A model generated the notes under the pieces. That model was given only the letters and a program-made list of their open reading frames with translations, searched no databases and was not told the DNA's origin. A program made the position numbers and the translations under genes. Source: JAAFIP01 sp031431335 (GTDB taxonomy: Bacteria > Pseudomonadota > Gammaproteobacteria > Burkholderiales > Burkholderiaceae_C). From it: a stretch of DNA of 30,381 bases. The stretch's first letter is position 1. Every line of letters starts with the position of its first letter. Below, piece by piece: positions 7,976-16,600 of the stretch. The DNA lies in contig JANPDG010000133.1 of NCBI GenBank assembly GCA_031431335.1, positions 1 through 30,381 of the forward strand, in the 5' to 3' direction.

Positions 7976-8857
7976 ATGAGTTCAGCATCCCCCGGCACAA
8001 CGCCGTACTATTTTATTCCCGCGCCATCGAGCTTCCCAGTGATGTCGGCGATTGGACTGTTCTTTGTGATTTTGGGCGCAGGCCAATGGATCAATGGCGC
8101 TGGTTGGGGTGCCTACTCGCTGGCTCTGGGCTTAGTGTGGTGGCTCACCGTCTTGTTCTTTTGGTTCCGTACATCGATTGCCGAGAGCCAGTCGGGCTTG
8201 TATGGCCACAAAATTGACCTGTCTTTCCGCTGGAGTATGAGCTGGTTTATTTTCTCAGAAGTGATGTTTTTTGGTGCTTTCTTTACCGCACTTTGGTGGG
8301 CGCGTACCCACTCTATACCGGCCCTTGGCAGCTTGGAGAATGCGTTACTTTGGCCTGACTTTAAAGCCGTGTGGCCCAGCATTGCGCCCGGTGCAACAAC
8401 ATCGCCTGCAGGTATTGTTGAGCCCTTCCAAACGATGGGCCCCTGGCCACTGCCTACGATCAACACTGCGTTGCTGTTGACCTCTGGCGTTACCATCACG
8501 GTCGCTCACCATGCGCTGATCGCTGGTAACCGCGCCAAAACCATTGGTTTTATGTGGGCGACTGTGCTCTTGGGCTTGGTGTTCTTGTTTGTGCAGGGCT
8601 ATGAGTATTACCATGCTTACACGGACTTGAACCTCAAACTCACATCGGGTATTTTTGGCTCTACCTTCTTTATGCTGACTGGTTTCCACGGTTTCCACGT
8701 GTTTGTGGGCATGTTGATGCTGTTTTTTATCACGTTGCGTTTGCAAAAAGGTCACTTCAGTAGCGACAAGCATTTTGGCTTCGAAGGTGCAGCTTGGTAC
8801 TGGCACTTTGTGGACGTCGTGTGGTTGGGCTTGTACATCTTGGTGTACTGGCTTTAA
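7976..8857 (+). CDS. coxC: Cytochrome c oxidase subunit III
   Basis: An integral membrane subunit of the aa3-type oxidase that stabilises the core and supports proton uptake. The 293 residues form about seven helices. Family phrases are YYFIPAPSSFPV, FRWSMSWFIFSEVMFFGAFF, GFHGFHVFVGM and WYWHFVDVVWLGLYILVYWL. The ATG at 7976 has a TAGGAG ribosome binding site. It is the last structural gene: a strong terminator (8875-8899) follows directly, separating it from the heme and copper assembly genes further on. Confidence 0.97.
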   Translation: MSSASPGTTPYYFIPAPSSFPVMSAIGLFFVILGAGQWINGAGWGAYSLALGLVWWLTVLFFWFRTSIAESQSGLYGHKIDLSFRWSMSWFIFSEVMFFGAFFTALWWARTHSIPALGSLENALLWPDFKAVWPSIAPGATTSPAGIVEPFQTMGPWPLPTINTALLLTSGVTITVAHHALIAGNRAKTIGFMWATVLLGLVFLFVQGYEYYHAYTDLNLKLTSGIFGSTFFMLTGFHGFHVFVGMLMLFFITLRLQKGHFSSDKHFGFEGAAWYWHFVDVVWLGLYILVYWL

Positions 8858-8874
8858 AACAACGAGTGCGTCAT

Positions 8875-8899
8875 AAAAAAGCCGCTTAGCGGCTTTTTT
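8875..8899 (+). terminator. Intrinsic terminator after coxC
   Basis: AAAAAAGCCGC (8875-8885), loop TTA, GCGGCTTTTTT (8889-8899): a perfect 11-bp stem ending in six T. The A-run on the other side allows it to act also for the convergent DUF2909 gene. Confidence 0.92.
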
Positions 8900-8946
8900 A
8901 TTTTTGCCGACCTGTAGTTTGAGCGCTCAGTCTGATTGCACCTAGA

Positions 8947-9198
8947 TTATTTACCCACAGGCAAACCATGAGGCTGAATGTAGCCCAGCTTCCAAGCCAG
9001 TAAAATGCAAATGAACAGCACCACAGACACACCTACGCGCACCGCCAGTGCACGGGCCATGCCTTTGTTGCGTTGCGAGTGGGCTTGTTCAGGTGTCACG
9101 TCAGCCGGGTCTTTGCTACCGCCGCGCATCATAAAAAACAAAGCGGCACCAAGACTTGCGATGATGGCGATAAAAGCGAGAGCGATAAGATATTGCAT
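8947..9198 (-). CDS. DUF2909 twin-transmembrane protein
   Basis: An 83-residue protein with two membrane helices, about residues 3-24 (YLIALAFIAIIASLGAALFFMM) and 53-71, joined by a polar loop (GGSKDPADVTPEQAHSQRNK). This is the usual pattern of the small DUF2909/twin-TM proteins found between coxC and the SURF1 gene. The ATG at 9198 is the natural start. It is divergent from the SURF1 gene with only 15 bp between start codons, so the promoter of each gene must overlap the other's coding sequence. Function unknown. Confidence 0.75.
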   Translation of the reverse strand: MQYLIALAFIAIIASLGAALFFMMRGGSKDPADVTPEQAHSQRNKGMARALAVRVGVSVVLFICILLAWKLGYIQPHGLPVGK

Positions 9199-9213
9199 AA
9201 AGGCGATTATCCT

Positions 9214-10023
9214 GTGAACGCACCCCATTTGCAGCCTGAGGGCACCAAAGCCGGGGCAAACAACGCGGTTACACGACAGACACCGCGGCGCTGGTTGTTT
9301 TTGGCGCTGGCCTTGGCGGGCGTGACCGCTACACTGACTCTGGGCACTTGGCAACTGCGACGTGCCGACTTCAAACAAAGCACCGCCAGTCAAATTGTGG
9401 CGCAGGGCCAACTGGCTACGCTGAGCGATTGGACGCCAACTCAAAGCAATCTGTTGCACCGTAATGTGAGCCTACAGGGCTTGTGGTTAGACGCACAGAC
9501 CGTGTTTCTAGATAACCGATTTATGGGTGGGCGACCCGGATTTTACGTGGTGACGCCACTGCAACTGCAGGGCACACAATCTATAGTCTGGGTGCAGCGC
9601 GGCTGGATTCAGCGCGATATTCAGGACCGTACTCGGCTGCCAGAGCTGCCCAGTACAGGCCAAGAAGTTATGGTGCCGGGCCGAATCATTGAAAATATTT
9701 CGCGTGTGTACGCCCTGGGCGAAGCCAACAGTCCCGCCAGTGCACCTGCATCAGCAAGGCCATCGCGTATTCGGCAAAATCTACCTGTCGTAAACATAGG
9801 CCCTGGGTATGCTGCACTGCCTATGGCTGTGCTTCAAACTGCGCCTGCGATGGCCAATGGTGCCGTACAGAGCGATGGCCTGTCGCGCAACTGGCCGCAG
9901 GTCGATGCCGGTGTGGCTAAACACTATGGTTACGCTTTCCAATGGTTTGCCTTGTGCGGCCTGATAATAGTCTTGTATGTCTGGTTCCAAATCCTCGCCC
10001 CCCGCTGTGCTGTCCGCAGCTAA
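9214..10023 (+). CDS. SURF1 family oxidase assembly protein
   Basis: A membrane protein that helps insert heme a into subunit I of the oxidase. The 269 residues carry the SURF1 pattern: an N-terminal helix (RRWLFLALALAGVTATLTLGTWQLRRADFK), a periplasmic domain (WLDAQTVFLDNR, RPGFYVVTPLQL, SIVWVQRGWIQRD), and a C-terminal helix after HYGYAFQWFALCGLI. The start is taken as GTG 9214, with AAAGG 10 nt upstream at 9199-9203; upstream codons would run through the divergent DUF2909 gene. The 3' end overlaps the next gene by 47 bp if that gene starts at 9977. Confidence 0.9.
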   Translation: MNAPHLQPEGTKAGANNAVTRQTPRRWLFLALALAGVTATLTLGTWQLRRADFKQSTASQIVAQGQLATLSDWTPTQSNLLHRNVSLQGLWLDAQTVFLDNRFMGGRPGFYVVTPLQLQGTQSIVWVQRGWIQRDIQDRTRLPELPSTGQEVMVPGRIIENISRVYALGEANSPASAPASARPSRIRQNLPVVNIGPGYAALPMAVLQTAPAMANGAVQSDGLSRNWPQVDAGVAKHYGYAFQWFALCGLIIVLYVWFQILAPRCAVRS

Positions 10024-10735
10024 CTCTGCCACAGAGTACACAGATGTGCCGTTAACCATGACGGTGCACGATCTGCCCACGCCTGGCGCAGCGGTCATGC
10101 CGCGCCAAGTTTCTGGCCGTTTGAAAATGATTGCTGTGTTGTTGGTGTGCGCTGCGCCCGTGATCGCGTCTTATTTCACCTTTTATGTAGTTCGGCCCCA
10201 AGCCCAAAGCAACTATGGCGTTTTGGTCGACCCTCAAGTCGCTCTGCCAGATGTGCAGGTCATGGCGCTGGGCGGTGCTGTTGGCAGCTTGCCTGCACTC
10301 AAGGCGCAGTGGCTGCTGGTGAGCGTGGCAGGTGGCGCGTGTGATGCTGCCTGTGAAAAGCATGTGTACTTGCAGCGCCAGTTGCGCGAAAGCTTAGGGC
10401 GTGAAAAAGACCGTCTTGACCGTGTGTGGCTGATCAGCGATGCCGCGCCCGTGCAGACTGCGCTGGCGCAGCAAGTAAGCTCGCTCAGCCAAGGCGCCTA
10501 TGCGCTGCGCATGCCCCAAGCGGCTATAGCGCAGTGGCTCAAACCAGAGGCTGGCAAGCAGCTTGGCGACCATCTGTACCTGGTAGACCCGTTGGGTAAC
10601 TGGATGATGCGTTTTCCGGCAGACGTGAACGCTGCTAAAGCCAAGCGTGACATAGAGCGCTTGTTGCGTGCTGCCAATAGCTGGGATCGCCCTGGGCGCG
10701 ACCAAGAGATTCCCCGAAAAGTGGAGCAGCCCTGA
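9977..10735 (+). CDS. Membrane-anchored thioredoxin-fold protein of the oxidase assembly cluster
   Basis: A 252-residue protein with one membrane helix (MIAVLLVCAAPVIASYFTFYVV, about residues 51-72) followed by a periplasmic domain that looks like a reduced SCO/thioredoxin fold. WLLVSVAGGACDAACEKHVYLQRQLRESLG holds a CDAAC pair where SCO proteins have CPDVC, and HLYLVDPLGNWMMRFPAD resembles the late strands. It is found at this position between SURF1 and ctaA in related genomes. The start could be the ATG at 9977 (overlapping the SURF1 gene) or ATG 10058; neither has a strong ribosome binding site. The stop overlaps the ctaA start (TGATG). Confidence 0.75.
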   Translation: MSGSKSSPPAVLSAANSATEYTDVPLTMTVHDLPTPGAAVMPRQVSGRLKMIAVLLVCAAPVIASYFTFYVVRPQAQSNYGVLVDPQVALPDVQVMALGGAVGSLPALKAQWLLVSVAGGACDAACEKHVYLQRQLRESLGREKDRLDRVWLISDAAPVQTALAQQVSSLSQGAYALRMPQAAIAQWLKPEAGKQLGDHLYLVDPLGNWMMRFPADVNAAKAKRDIERLLRAANSWDRPGRDQEIPRKVEQP

Positions 10736-11976
10736 TGCAGCCGCAAGATGTGTACGACTTTGCGCCCACGCTCAAGCTGATGCTGCTAGGCCTGCTGCTG
10801 GCTATGGGCCCGCTGGCATGGGTATGGCTGCGCAATCGCCAAGCATCGTTGCCCCAGCGCATGCGTGCGCTCACGCTGCTGACTTTGTTTTTGACGTTTG
10901 ACTTGGTGCTGTTTGGGGCTTTCACCCGCCTCACCGACTCTGGTCTGGGCTGCCCCGACTGGCCGGGCTGCTACGCCAGTGCTACACCAATGGGCGCGCA
11001 AGCGCAGATCAGCGCCGAACAATCTGCCATGCCCACAGGCCCAGTGACGCACCAAAAAGCCTGGATCGAGATGATTCACCGCTACGCTGCCAGCGCAGTA
11101 GGCGTACTAATCTTGGTGCTCGCAGTGATGGCCTGGGTGCACCGCCAGCAATTGCACCGGCGCTTGCGCGTCTCGCCATGGTGGCCCACGCTGACGCTGG
11201 CTTGGGTGTGCTTGCAGGGTGCTTTTGGCGCGCTCACAGTGACGATGAAGCTGTTTCCGGCGATTGTGACGATGCACTTGCTAGGCGGCATGGCGCTGCT
11301 GGCGCTGCTGCAAACACAGGCCACGCGCTACCGGCTTGACAGCGGACTGGGCGACGATCACAGCGCAGCCCGAATGCCTTCCAGCGCTCGCCATTGGCTG
11401 CTCTGGGGCTTTGTCCTGCTGTGGATACAAATCGCACTGGGTGGTTGGGTCAGTACCAACTATGCTGTGCTGGCCTGCAGTGAGTTTCCGATGTGTCAAG
11501 GCCAGTGGGTGCCGCAGATGAATATGCGTGAGGGCTTTGAAATATGGCGTGAGCTGGGCCTGACGGGCGCTGGCCAAAACATTACGCTGCCTGCACTCAC
11601 GGCCATTCACGTGGTGCACCGCATGTTCGCTTTCGCCCTGTTTGGCGTGCTGGGTGTGGCGGCTTGGAAAATGCACCGCAGCGCGCCAGAGCACAGCGCA
11701 GTGCGTACAGCCGCATGGTGGATTGCAGCACTCTTGTTATGGCAATTGGTGACAGGACTGAGCAATGTGGTGCTGGGCTGGCCTCTGCTGGCCGCTGTGT
11801 CGCATACTGCAGGTGCTGCAGGCTTGGTGATCGTGACGGTTGGGGTGCTAAGCGCAGCGCGCTTGCAAATGGGCAGTGTGCAGCATGATGAGCGCGGCGG
11901 TGTGGCGCAGTCGACAGCGCTGGGCTTAGGGCATGTGAACTCGTCTTACAGCTCTTTGTCGGGAGGCGGGCGATGA
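10735..11976 (+). CDS. ctaA: Heme A synthase (COX15/CtaA family)
   Basis: An inner-membrane enzyme that oxidises the C8 methyl group of heme O to make heme A. The 413 residues form about eight helices in two similar halves. Conserved histidines are visible in EMIHRYAASAVG, VTMHLLGGMALL and AIHVVHRMFAFAL. The segment FGAFTRLTDSGLGCPDWPGCY carries the cysteine pair of the first extracytoplasmic loop, and ACSEFPMCQGQW the second pair. It overlaps the previous gene by one base and the ctaB start by 4 bp, so the genes are translationally coupled. Confidence 0.95.
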   Translation: MQPQDVYDFAPTLKLMLLGLLLAMGPLAWVWLRNRQASLPQRMRALTLLTLFLTFDLVLFGAFTRLTDSGLGCPDWPGCYASATPMGAQAQISAEQSAMPTGPVTHQKAWIEMIHRYAASAVGVLILVLAVMAWVHRQQLHRRLRVSPWWPTLTLAWVCLQGAFGALTVTMKLFPAIVTMHLLGGMALLALLQTQATRYRLDSGLGDDHSAARMPSSARHWLLWGFVLLWIQIALGGWVSTNYAVLACSEFPMCQGQWVPQMNMREGFEIWRELGLTGAGQNITLPALTAIHVVHRMFAFALFGVLGVAAWKMHRSAPEHSAVRTAAWWIAALLLWQLVTGLSNVVLGWPLLAAVSHTAGAAGLVIVTVGVLSAARLQMGSVQHDERGGVAQSTALGLGHVNSSYSSLSGGGR

Positions 11977-12914
11977 GCAGGGCAGAGTCACCTGCTGATA
12001 CGGCTGTAGAGTCCCCGATCACGCTGCCCACTACTGCGCCCCGCAAAGGAAAAATAGCACAGTTCAACGCGCTCACCAAGCCGCGCGTGATCCAGCTGAT
12101 CGTGTTTTGCGCGCTGATTGGTATGGTGCTGGCCGTGCCCGGCGTGCCGCGCTGGGCTGAGCTGCAGACCATGCTGATTGCTTGTCTTGGCATTTGGTTG
12201 GTGTCAGGCGCGGCGGCGGCGTTTAACTGCCTTGTAGAAAAAGGCATTGATGCCAAAATGCGCCGTACCGCTTGGCGTCCCACAGCGCAAGGCGAGCTGG
12301 GCGATGTGCAAGCCGGGCTGTTCTCTGCCGTGCTGTGCGCTCTTGGCTCTGCAGTGCTCTACGTGTATATCAACCCGCTCACCATGTGGCTGACTTTTGC
12401 CACCTTCATTGGCTATGCTGTGATCTACACTGTGATCCTTAAGCCACTCACGCCACAAAACATTGTCATCGGCGGCGCATCGGGCGCTATGCCACCTGTG
12501 CTGGGCTGGGCGGCCATGACTGGCGAGGTGTCGCCCGAGGCGTTGATCTTGTTCCTCATTATCTTTTTGTGGACACCACCGCACTTTTGGGCGCTGGCGC
12601 TGTACCGCGTAGAAGACTACCGCAAGAGCGGTCTGCCCATGCTGCCAGTGACCCACGGCAATGAGTTCACGCGCTTGCAAATCTTGCTCTACACCTTTGT
12701 GCTGTTTGCCGCTTGCCTCATGCCATTTGCGTATGGCATGAGCTCTTGGATCTATCTCGCAGCCGCTGTCGTGCTGAGCTTAGGGTTTTGTTACTACGGG
12801 TTCAAGCTCTGGCAAAACTACAGCGATACACTGGCCCGCAAAACGTTTCGCTTTTCACTGATTCACCTGAGTGCGCTGTTTGCTGCGCTACTGGTCGATC
12901 ACTATGTTTTATAG
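11973..12914 (+). CDS. ctaB: Heme O synthase (protoheme IX farnesyltransferase)
   Basis: A polytopic UbiA-type prenyltransferase that adds a farnesyl group to protoheme to form heme O, the substrate of CtaA. The 313 residues carry LTKPRVIQLIVF and the aspartate-rich motif N-C-L-V-E-K-G-I-D-A-K-M-R-R-T with WRP following, where N and D bind magnesium-diphosphate. The second motif lies around LWTPPHFWALALYRVEDYRKSGLPMLPV. The start overlaps the ctaA stop (ATGA). The SCO gene follows 11 bp after the stop. Confidence 0.96.
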   Translation: MSRAESPADTAVESPITLPTTAPRKGKIAQFNALTKPRVIQLIVFCALIGMVLAVPGVPRWAELQTMLIACLGIWLVSGAAAAFNCLVEKGIDAKMRRTAWRPTAQGELGDVQAGLFSAVLCALGSAVLYVYINPLTMWLTFATFIGYAVIYTVILKPLTPQNIVIGGASGAMPPVLGWAAMTGEVSPEALILFLIIFLWTPPHFWALALYRVEDYRKSGLPMLPVTHGNEFTRLQILLYTFVLFAACLMPFAYGMSSWIYLAAAVVLSLGFCYYGFKLWQNYSDTLARKTFRFSLIHLSALFAALLVDHYVL

Positions 12915-12925
12915 GAGCTATGAAT

Positions 12926-13531
12926 ATGTCTTTTAGTATAAAAAAGATAGCACACTATCTATTACCCACGTCGGTAATGTGCCTAATATTATTCCTATCA
13001 GGCTGCACTGACACTAAGCCACAGTTCAAGTCAGTAGATGTCACAGGTGCAGATTATTCGCAAAACTTTTCGCTGCCCGACCAGTTTGGCGTTACCCGCA
13101 CCATGGCCGACTTCAAAGGCAAAATCGTGGTGGTGTTTTTTGGATTTGCGCAATGCCCTGACGTGTGCCCCACCACCATGGCCGAGCTGGCCGAGGTGAA
13201 AAAGATGCTCGGTAAAGACGGCGATAAGCTGCAAGCTATCTTGATCACCGTAGACCCTGAGCGTGACACACAGGCGGTACTCAAGGCGTATATGGCCAAT
13301 TTTGATTCTACATTTTTAGCACTGCGCGGCACGCTTGACGAAACCACCGCCACTGCCAAACACTTCAAAACGTACTTTAAAAAAGCCGAGGGTAAAACAC
13401 CTGGCAGTTACACCATGGACCACTCTGCAGGCAGCTACGTGTTCGACACCCAAGGCCGCGTGCGCCTGTATACGCGCTATGGCAGCGGAGCAGCAGTGTT
13501 GGTTGAGGATATTAAATTGCTACTGAAATAA
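12926..13531 (+). CDS. SCO1/SenC family copper lipoprotein, with a repeat-encoded signal peptide
   Basis: A periplasmic, lipid-anchored thioredoxin-fold protein that delivers copper to the CuA site of CoxB. The copper ligands are C77 and C81 (CPDVC in FFGFAQCPDVCPTTMAEL) and H166 (YTMDHSAGSYVFD). The 201-residue form starts at ATG 12926, 8 nt after AGGAG (12913-12917); an ATG at 12920 is too close to that site. The signal peptide ends in the lipobox LSGC with lipidated C27. Residues 7-26 of the signal peptide are encoded by repeat copy B, and the stop codon lies in the first stem of copy C, so the gene is bracketed by two repeats in the same orientation. It is the last gene of the ctaA-ctaB series. 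Confidence 0.93.
   Translation: MSFSIKKIAHYLLPTSVMCLILFLSGCTDTKPQFKSVDVTGADYSQNFSLPDQFGVTRTMADFKGKIVVVFFGFAQCPDVCPTTMAELAEVKKMLGKDGDKLQAILITVDPERDTQAVLKAYMANFDSTFLALRGTLDETTATAKHFKTYFKKAEGKTPGSYTMDHSAGSYVFDTQGRVRLYTRYGSGAAVLVEDIKLLLK
12945..13003 (-). repeat. Dispersed two-hairpin repeat, copy B (signal peptide of the SCO lipoprotein)
   Basis: Read on the minus strand, the left hairpin is GCCTGATA-(7 nt)-TATTAGGC (12981-13003, one G-U pair), then GGCACATTACCGACGTGG, then the right hairpin AGATAG-TGTG-CTATCT (12945-12960). The right stem has a compensating pair change against copies E and F (AATAG/CTATT becomes GATAG/CTATC). It ends exactly at the Gly codon before the lipobox Cys. Confidence 0.82.
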
Positions 13532-13578
13532 TAGCTAACTATTCAATACCCACGTCGGAAAACTGCCTAAAAATGTAG
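13530..13578 (-). repeat. Dispersed two-hairpin repeat, copy C (supplies the SCO stop codon)
   Basis: On the plus strand it starts with AATAG-CTAA-CTATT (13530-13543), then the complement of the core (CCCACGTCGGAAAACTGCC, 13549-13567). A weak left hairpin remains (CTA...TAG, 13567-13578). It matches copy F at about 36 of 40 positions. The TAA stop at 13529-13531 overlaps its first two bases. Confidence 0.9.
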
Positions 13579-13650
13579 TTAAATAAGACGGCGCAATATA
13601 AGTGGCATCTGCAGTGCATGCGCTAAGTCATGTCAGCACAGATTGATTGC

Positions 13651-15485
13651 TTAAAAGTTCAAGGTCCGAATCGACTTGCGCGGCTCGTCTGGCAGAGACT
13701 CGCTGCAGGCCACTAACCAGCCGAGTTGGGCGTTGGCATCGTCGCCTAGTTCGAGTGCCTCTGGGTCGGGCATGAGGGCGCAGGTGATACGCAGCTTCAT
13801 ACTAGAGCCTACGGGAAGCAGGTCGGTGGGTCGGTGAGCGCCGGCGGCGATTCTGGCCGCGACTTTGGCCGCATAGCCTGGCTTACAAGGCCCTTCAATC
13901 AGCAACACAAAATGCGTCGCGTCAATACGGCCGGCTGTGTCCACATCGCGCGCCACCAGCTGCAGCCGCGTACCCAGTAACACCAGGGCACGGTCGCTGA
14001 TCTCGCGGCCATGCTCTTTGTCAAACCAGTGGTAGTTCTGCATCTCGACCAAAATCAAACCGTAAGGCTGGGCGTAGCGCTTGGCACGCGTCATCGCACC
14101 ATGAATATGGGTAAGCAGGTCGCGCATATTGGACAGGCCGGTAAGTGCATCTTGCGTGGGCAGCCCGGCGGTGCGCGCACGGCTTTCGCGGCGCGCGCTG
14201 GCCCGCAGCACCAGCCCGTAGAGTAGCAGAGGCATTTCAATCGCAGAGCCCAGCGTCACGCCGTACTGGGTTAAAAAGTTGGTGCCTAGTAATCCCATGT
14301 TGCGCAAAATCACAGGCATCAAGCCCAGCACTACAGGTAAAAATCCCATGGCAATCCAGCGCACACCCACATCACCGCGCGTCCAGCCATACCAAGCAAT
14401 GGTGTAGACAATCAGCGCCAAGGCCAGTGACATGGCCGTCAGCACATAAAAGCCCCATAGCGTGGGATAAACAAGCTCCATCACACAGTTGATGGACTGA
14501 ATGGCGATGAACAGCAAGGCCAATTGGTCAACACGCGGCAGGTACACCCGAGGCATTGTCACAGTGCGCACAAACCACATGCCTACTACCAACCCCAGGC
14601 CCGGGAGAAAAAAGTTGGCACTGTTAGCCCACGCGCTGGCGTTGGGCCACAGGTATTGACCAGCCAAGCCGGTGTAAGTGGCCTGCGATGTGCCAATGGC
14701 ACAGATGTAAATCAGGTATTGCAAAAAGGTGTTGTCGCGCATCACCACCGACAGGCCCACACACACCAAGCTCACCAAGAGCAGCATGCCAAAATAGCCA
14801 CCCAAAAAGAAATGCTCGATCTGCCGCTGCGCGACCAACTCAGTGTCGCGGTAGATCTGCAGTGGTGCTGAAAACGGTGTGCGCTGGTGCGCCACGCGCA
14901 TGTAGTATTCAGTCGGGCCCGCAGTATCCTGGCTGAGCTTAAAAAGTGGAAAACGATCTAACACGGGCCATTGGGTGTGCGCAACCCCATCGCCCGCATT
15001 GAGCTTGACCCACTGCCCAAGTTCATTGCGCCAATACAGCGTGACATCGTCTGTGCTGGACAAAGCGACTTCTAAAACCAAGCAGAGCGTGCATCTGTGA
15101 TCTGAGTATTGAACCGAATCCACAGTGCCTTGTTGTGGATGGCATGGCGCTGGGCCTGCTGGCGTGGATTGAATATGCTGGCACCTTCTTGACCGGCAAT
15201 CACCTGCTCGATGGTGGCCTCGCCGCTCTCATCAATCCAGTATTGACTCAGCTTGTCAATCTCAAGGTGTTTGTCTTGGTTGCCTAGAACGATGGTGCTC
15301 AGTTGGCGAGGCGCTGAGACTGCGGGTCCTGTGACGGGCTGCGGTATCTGCTGTAGTGCCAAGCCTGCACTGGCGTGCAGCAAAGCCAGGACGCACACAG
15401 CGGCCTGCAGGGCAGGTTGCAAGCAGGTGTGAAGATGGGTTGTGGCGGCGCGAAGCAGCGCGAGGGCAAAATGGAGTGACATCAT
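13651..15485 (-). pseudogene. 7TM-DISM receptor with degenerate GGDEF domain, broken by a frameshift
   Basis: A membrane signalling protein in two reading frames. Frame 1 (from ATG 15485) has a signal peptide and the start of a 7TMR-DISM extracellular domain, ending NKALWIRFNTQITDARSAWF at a TAG (15072-15074). The second frame continues VLEVALSSTDDVTLYWRNELGQW, then seven membrane helices, a DALTGLSNMRDLL helix and a GGDEF-like domain. One extra T in the T4 run (AAAA at 15074-15077 on plus) would give SAWFLEVALSS and restore one protein. The GGDEF signature reads RIDATHF, so diguanylate cyclase activity is doubtful even if the frame is intact. A sequencing error in the short homopolymer cannot be excluded. 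No close partner gene is seen; it lies downstream of the convergent SCO gene. Confidence 0.75.
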
Positions 15486-15578
15486 GGGATGTCGCTTATG
15501 TTACTTTATTGAGCTAAATGTCACATTAAGTTTCAATTTAATCTCGCCAAACGGCATGATTTGCGTGATGTATGGCAC

Positions 15579-15614
15579 AAAAAAGCCTCCTGCACACGAC
15601 ATGCGAGGAGGCTT
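15579..15614 (-). terminator. Intrinsic terminator of rpoH
   Basis: On the minus strand AAGCCTCCT (15614-15606), a 14-nt loop and AGGAGGCTT (15591-15583) form a 9-bp stem, directly followed by a T-run (15584-15579). It starts about 29 bp after the rpoH stop. Confidence 0.9.
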
Positions 15615-15642
15615 GGGGTATCACGCTGGCAACGCAGGCGCT

Positions 15643-16575
15643 TTACGCAAACTCGGCCAGCGTTTTCTTCATTTTCTTCATGGCTGCCACCTCAATCTGG
15701 CGCACCCGCTCCGCGCTGATGCTGTACTCGGCTGCCAGGTCGTGCAGGGTCAGTCCGCCTGAGCCGTCGTCGTTGACCTTGAGCCAGCGCTCCTCGACAA
15801 TGCGCCGGCTGCGTGGGTCCAGCTCAGACAGCGCGGTGGCAATGCCGTCGGTAGCCAACACATCGCGCTGGTGCGCGGCAATCAGTGCTGTGGGCTCGTG
15901 GTGGGTATCGGCCAAATAGGCAATCGGGCCAAACGCATCTTCGCCATCATCGCCCGGGCTGGGGTCAAGCAGCACGTCGCTGCCCATCAGGCGGGTTTCC
16001 ATCTCGATGACTTCTTCGCGCTTAACGTTGAGCTTAGAGGCCATCAGGGCGATTTCGCTCTCGCTTAAGGTGTCGCGATGCGTGGCTTGATCGCCAGCGG
16101 CCGCGTCGGCTTTGAAGGCTTGCTTCATGGAACGCAGGTTAAAAAACAGTTTGCGCTGGGCTTTGGTGGTGGCCACTTTGACCATGCGCCAGTTTTTCAG
16201 CACATATTCGTGAATCTCGGCCTTGATCCAATGCAGCGCGTAGCTTACCAGCCGCACGCCTTGCTCGGGGTCAAAGCGTTTGACTGCCTTCATCAGGCCA
16301 ACATTGCCCTCTTGGATCAAATCGCCATGCGGCAGGCCGTAGCCTAAATACTGGCGCGACACAGACACCACCAAGCGCAAGTGAGATAGCACTAACTTAC
16401 CAGCAGCATCTACATCATTGGTCTCGCGCAGTTGGCGCGCAAAGCTCTGCTCTTCCTCAAGGGTGAGCATGGGCATGCGGTTGGCCGCCGTAATATAGGC
16501 GTCCAAATTGCCAATGGAGGGCACTAAACCCCAGCTGCGGGGCGCGCTAGGAGATAACATTAAAGCTCCAGACAT
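15643..16575 (-). CDS. rpoH: RNA polymerase heat-shock sigma factor (sigma32)
   Basis: Directs RNA polymerase to heat-shock promoters. The 310-residue protein contains region 2 (HLRLVVSVSRQYLGYGLPHGDLIQEGNVGLMKAV, then RLVSYALHWIKAEIHEYVL), the RpoH box QRKLFFNLR, which separates it from other sigma factors, and region 4 with a helix-turn-helix (LTLHDLAAEYSISAERVRQIE). The start MSGALML at ATG 16575 is set by AAAGGAG 7 nt upstream. Earlier codons would lie in the promoter and operator. Control: a sigma70-like promoter with a CIRCE operator (16601-16630), pointing to repression by HrcA. A terminator follows. Confidence 0.96.
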   Translation of the reverse strand: MSGALMLSPSAPRSWGLVPSIGNLDAYITAANRMPMLTLEEEQSFARQLRETNDVDAAGKLVLSHLRLVVSVSRQYLGYGLPHGDLIQEGNVGLMKAVKRFDPEQGVRLVSYALHWIKAEIHEYVLKNWRMVKVATTKAQRKLFFNLRSMKQAFKADAAAGDQATHRDTLSESEIALMASKLNVKREEVIEMETRLMGSDVLLDPSPGDDGEDAFGPIAYLADTHHEPTALIAAHQRDVLATDGIATALSELDPRSRRIVEERWLKVNDDGSGGLTLHDLAAEYSISAERVRQIEVAAMKKMKKTLAEFA

Positions 16576-16600
16576 ACCAGAACTCCTTTCAAGAAATATC

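Noticed and set aside
8947..9459. Longer reading frame extending the DUF2909 gene upstream to 9459
   Set aside because: The added part lies within the SURF1 gene on the other strand and has no membrane or family features; the start at 9198 fits the family.
9977..10735. Assignment of this gene as a true SCO copper chaperone
   Set aside because: The CPDVC motif is replaced by CDAAC and the distal His is not evident; a genuine SCO gene lies at 12926-13531.
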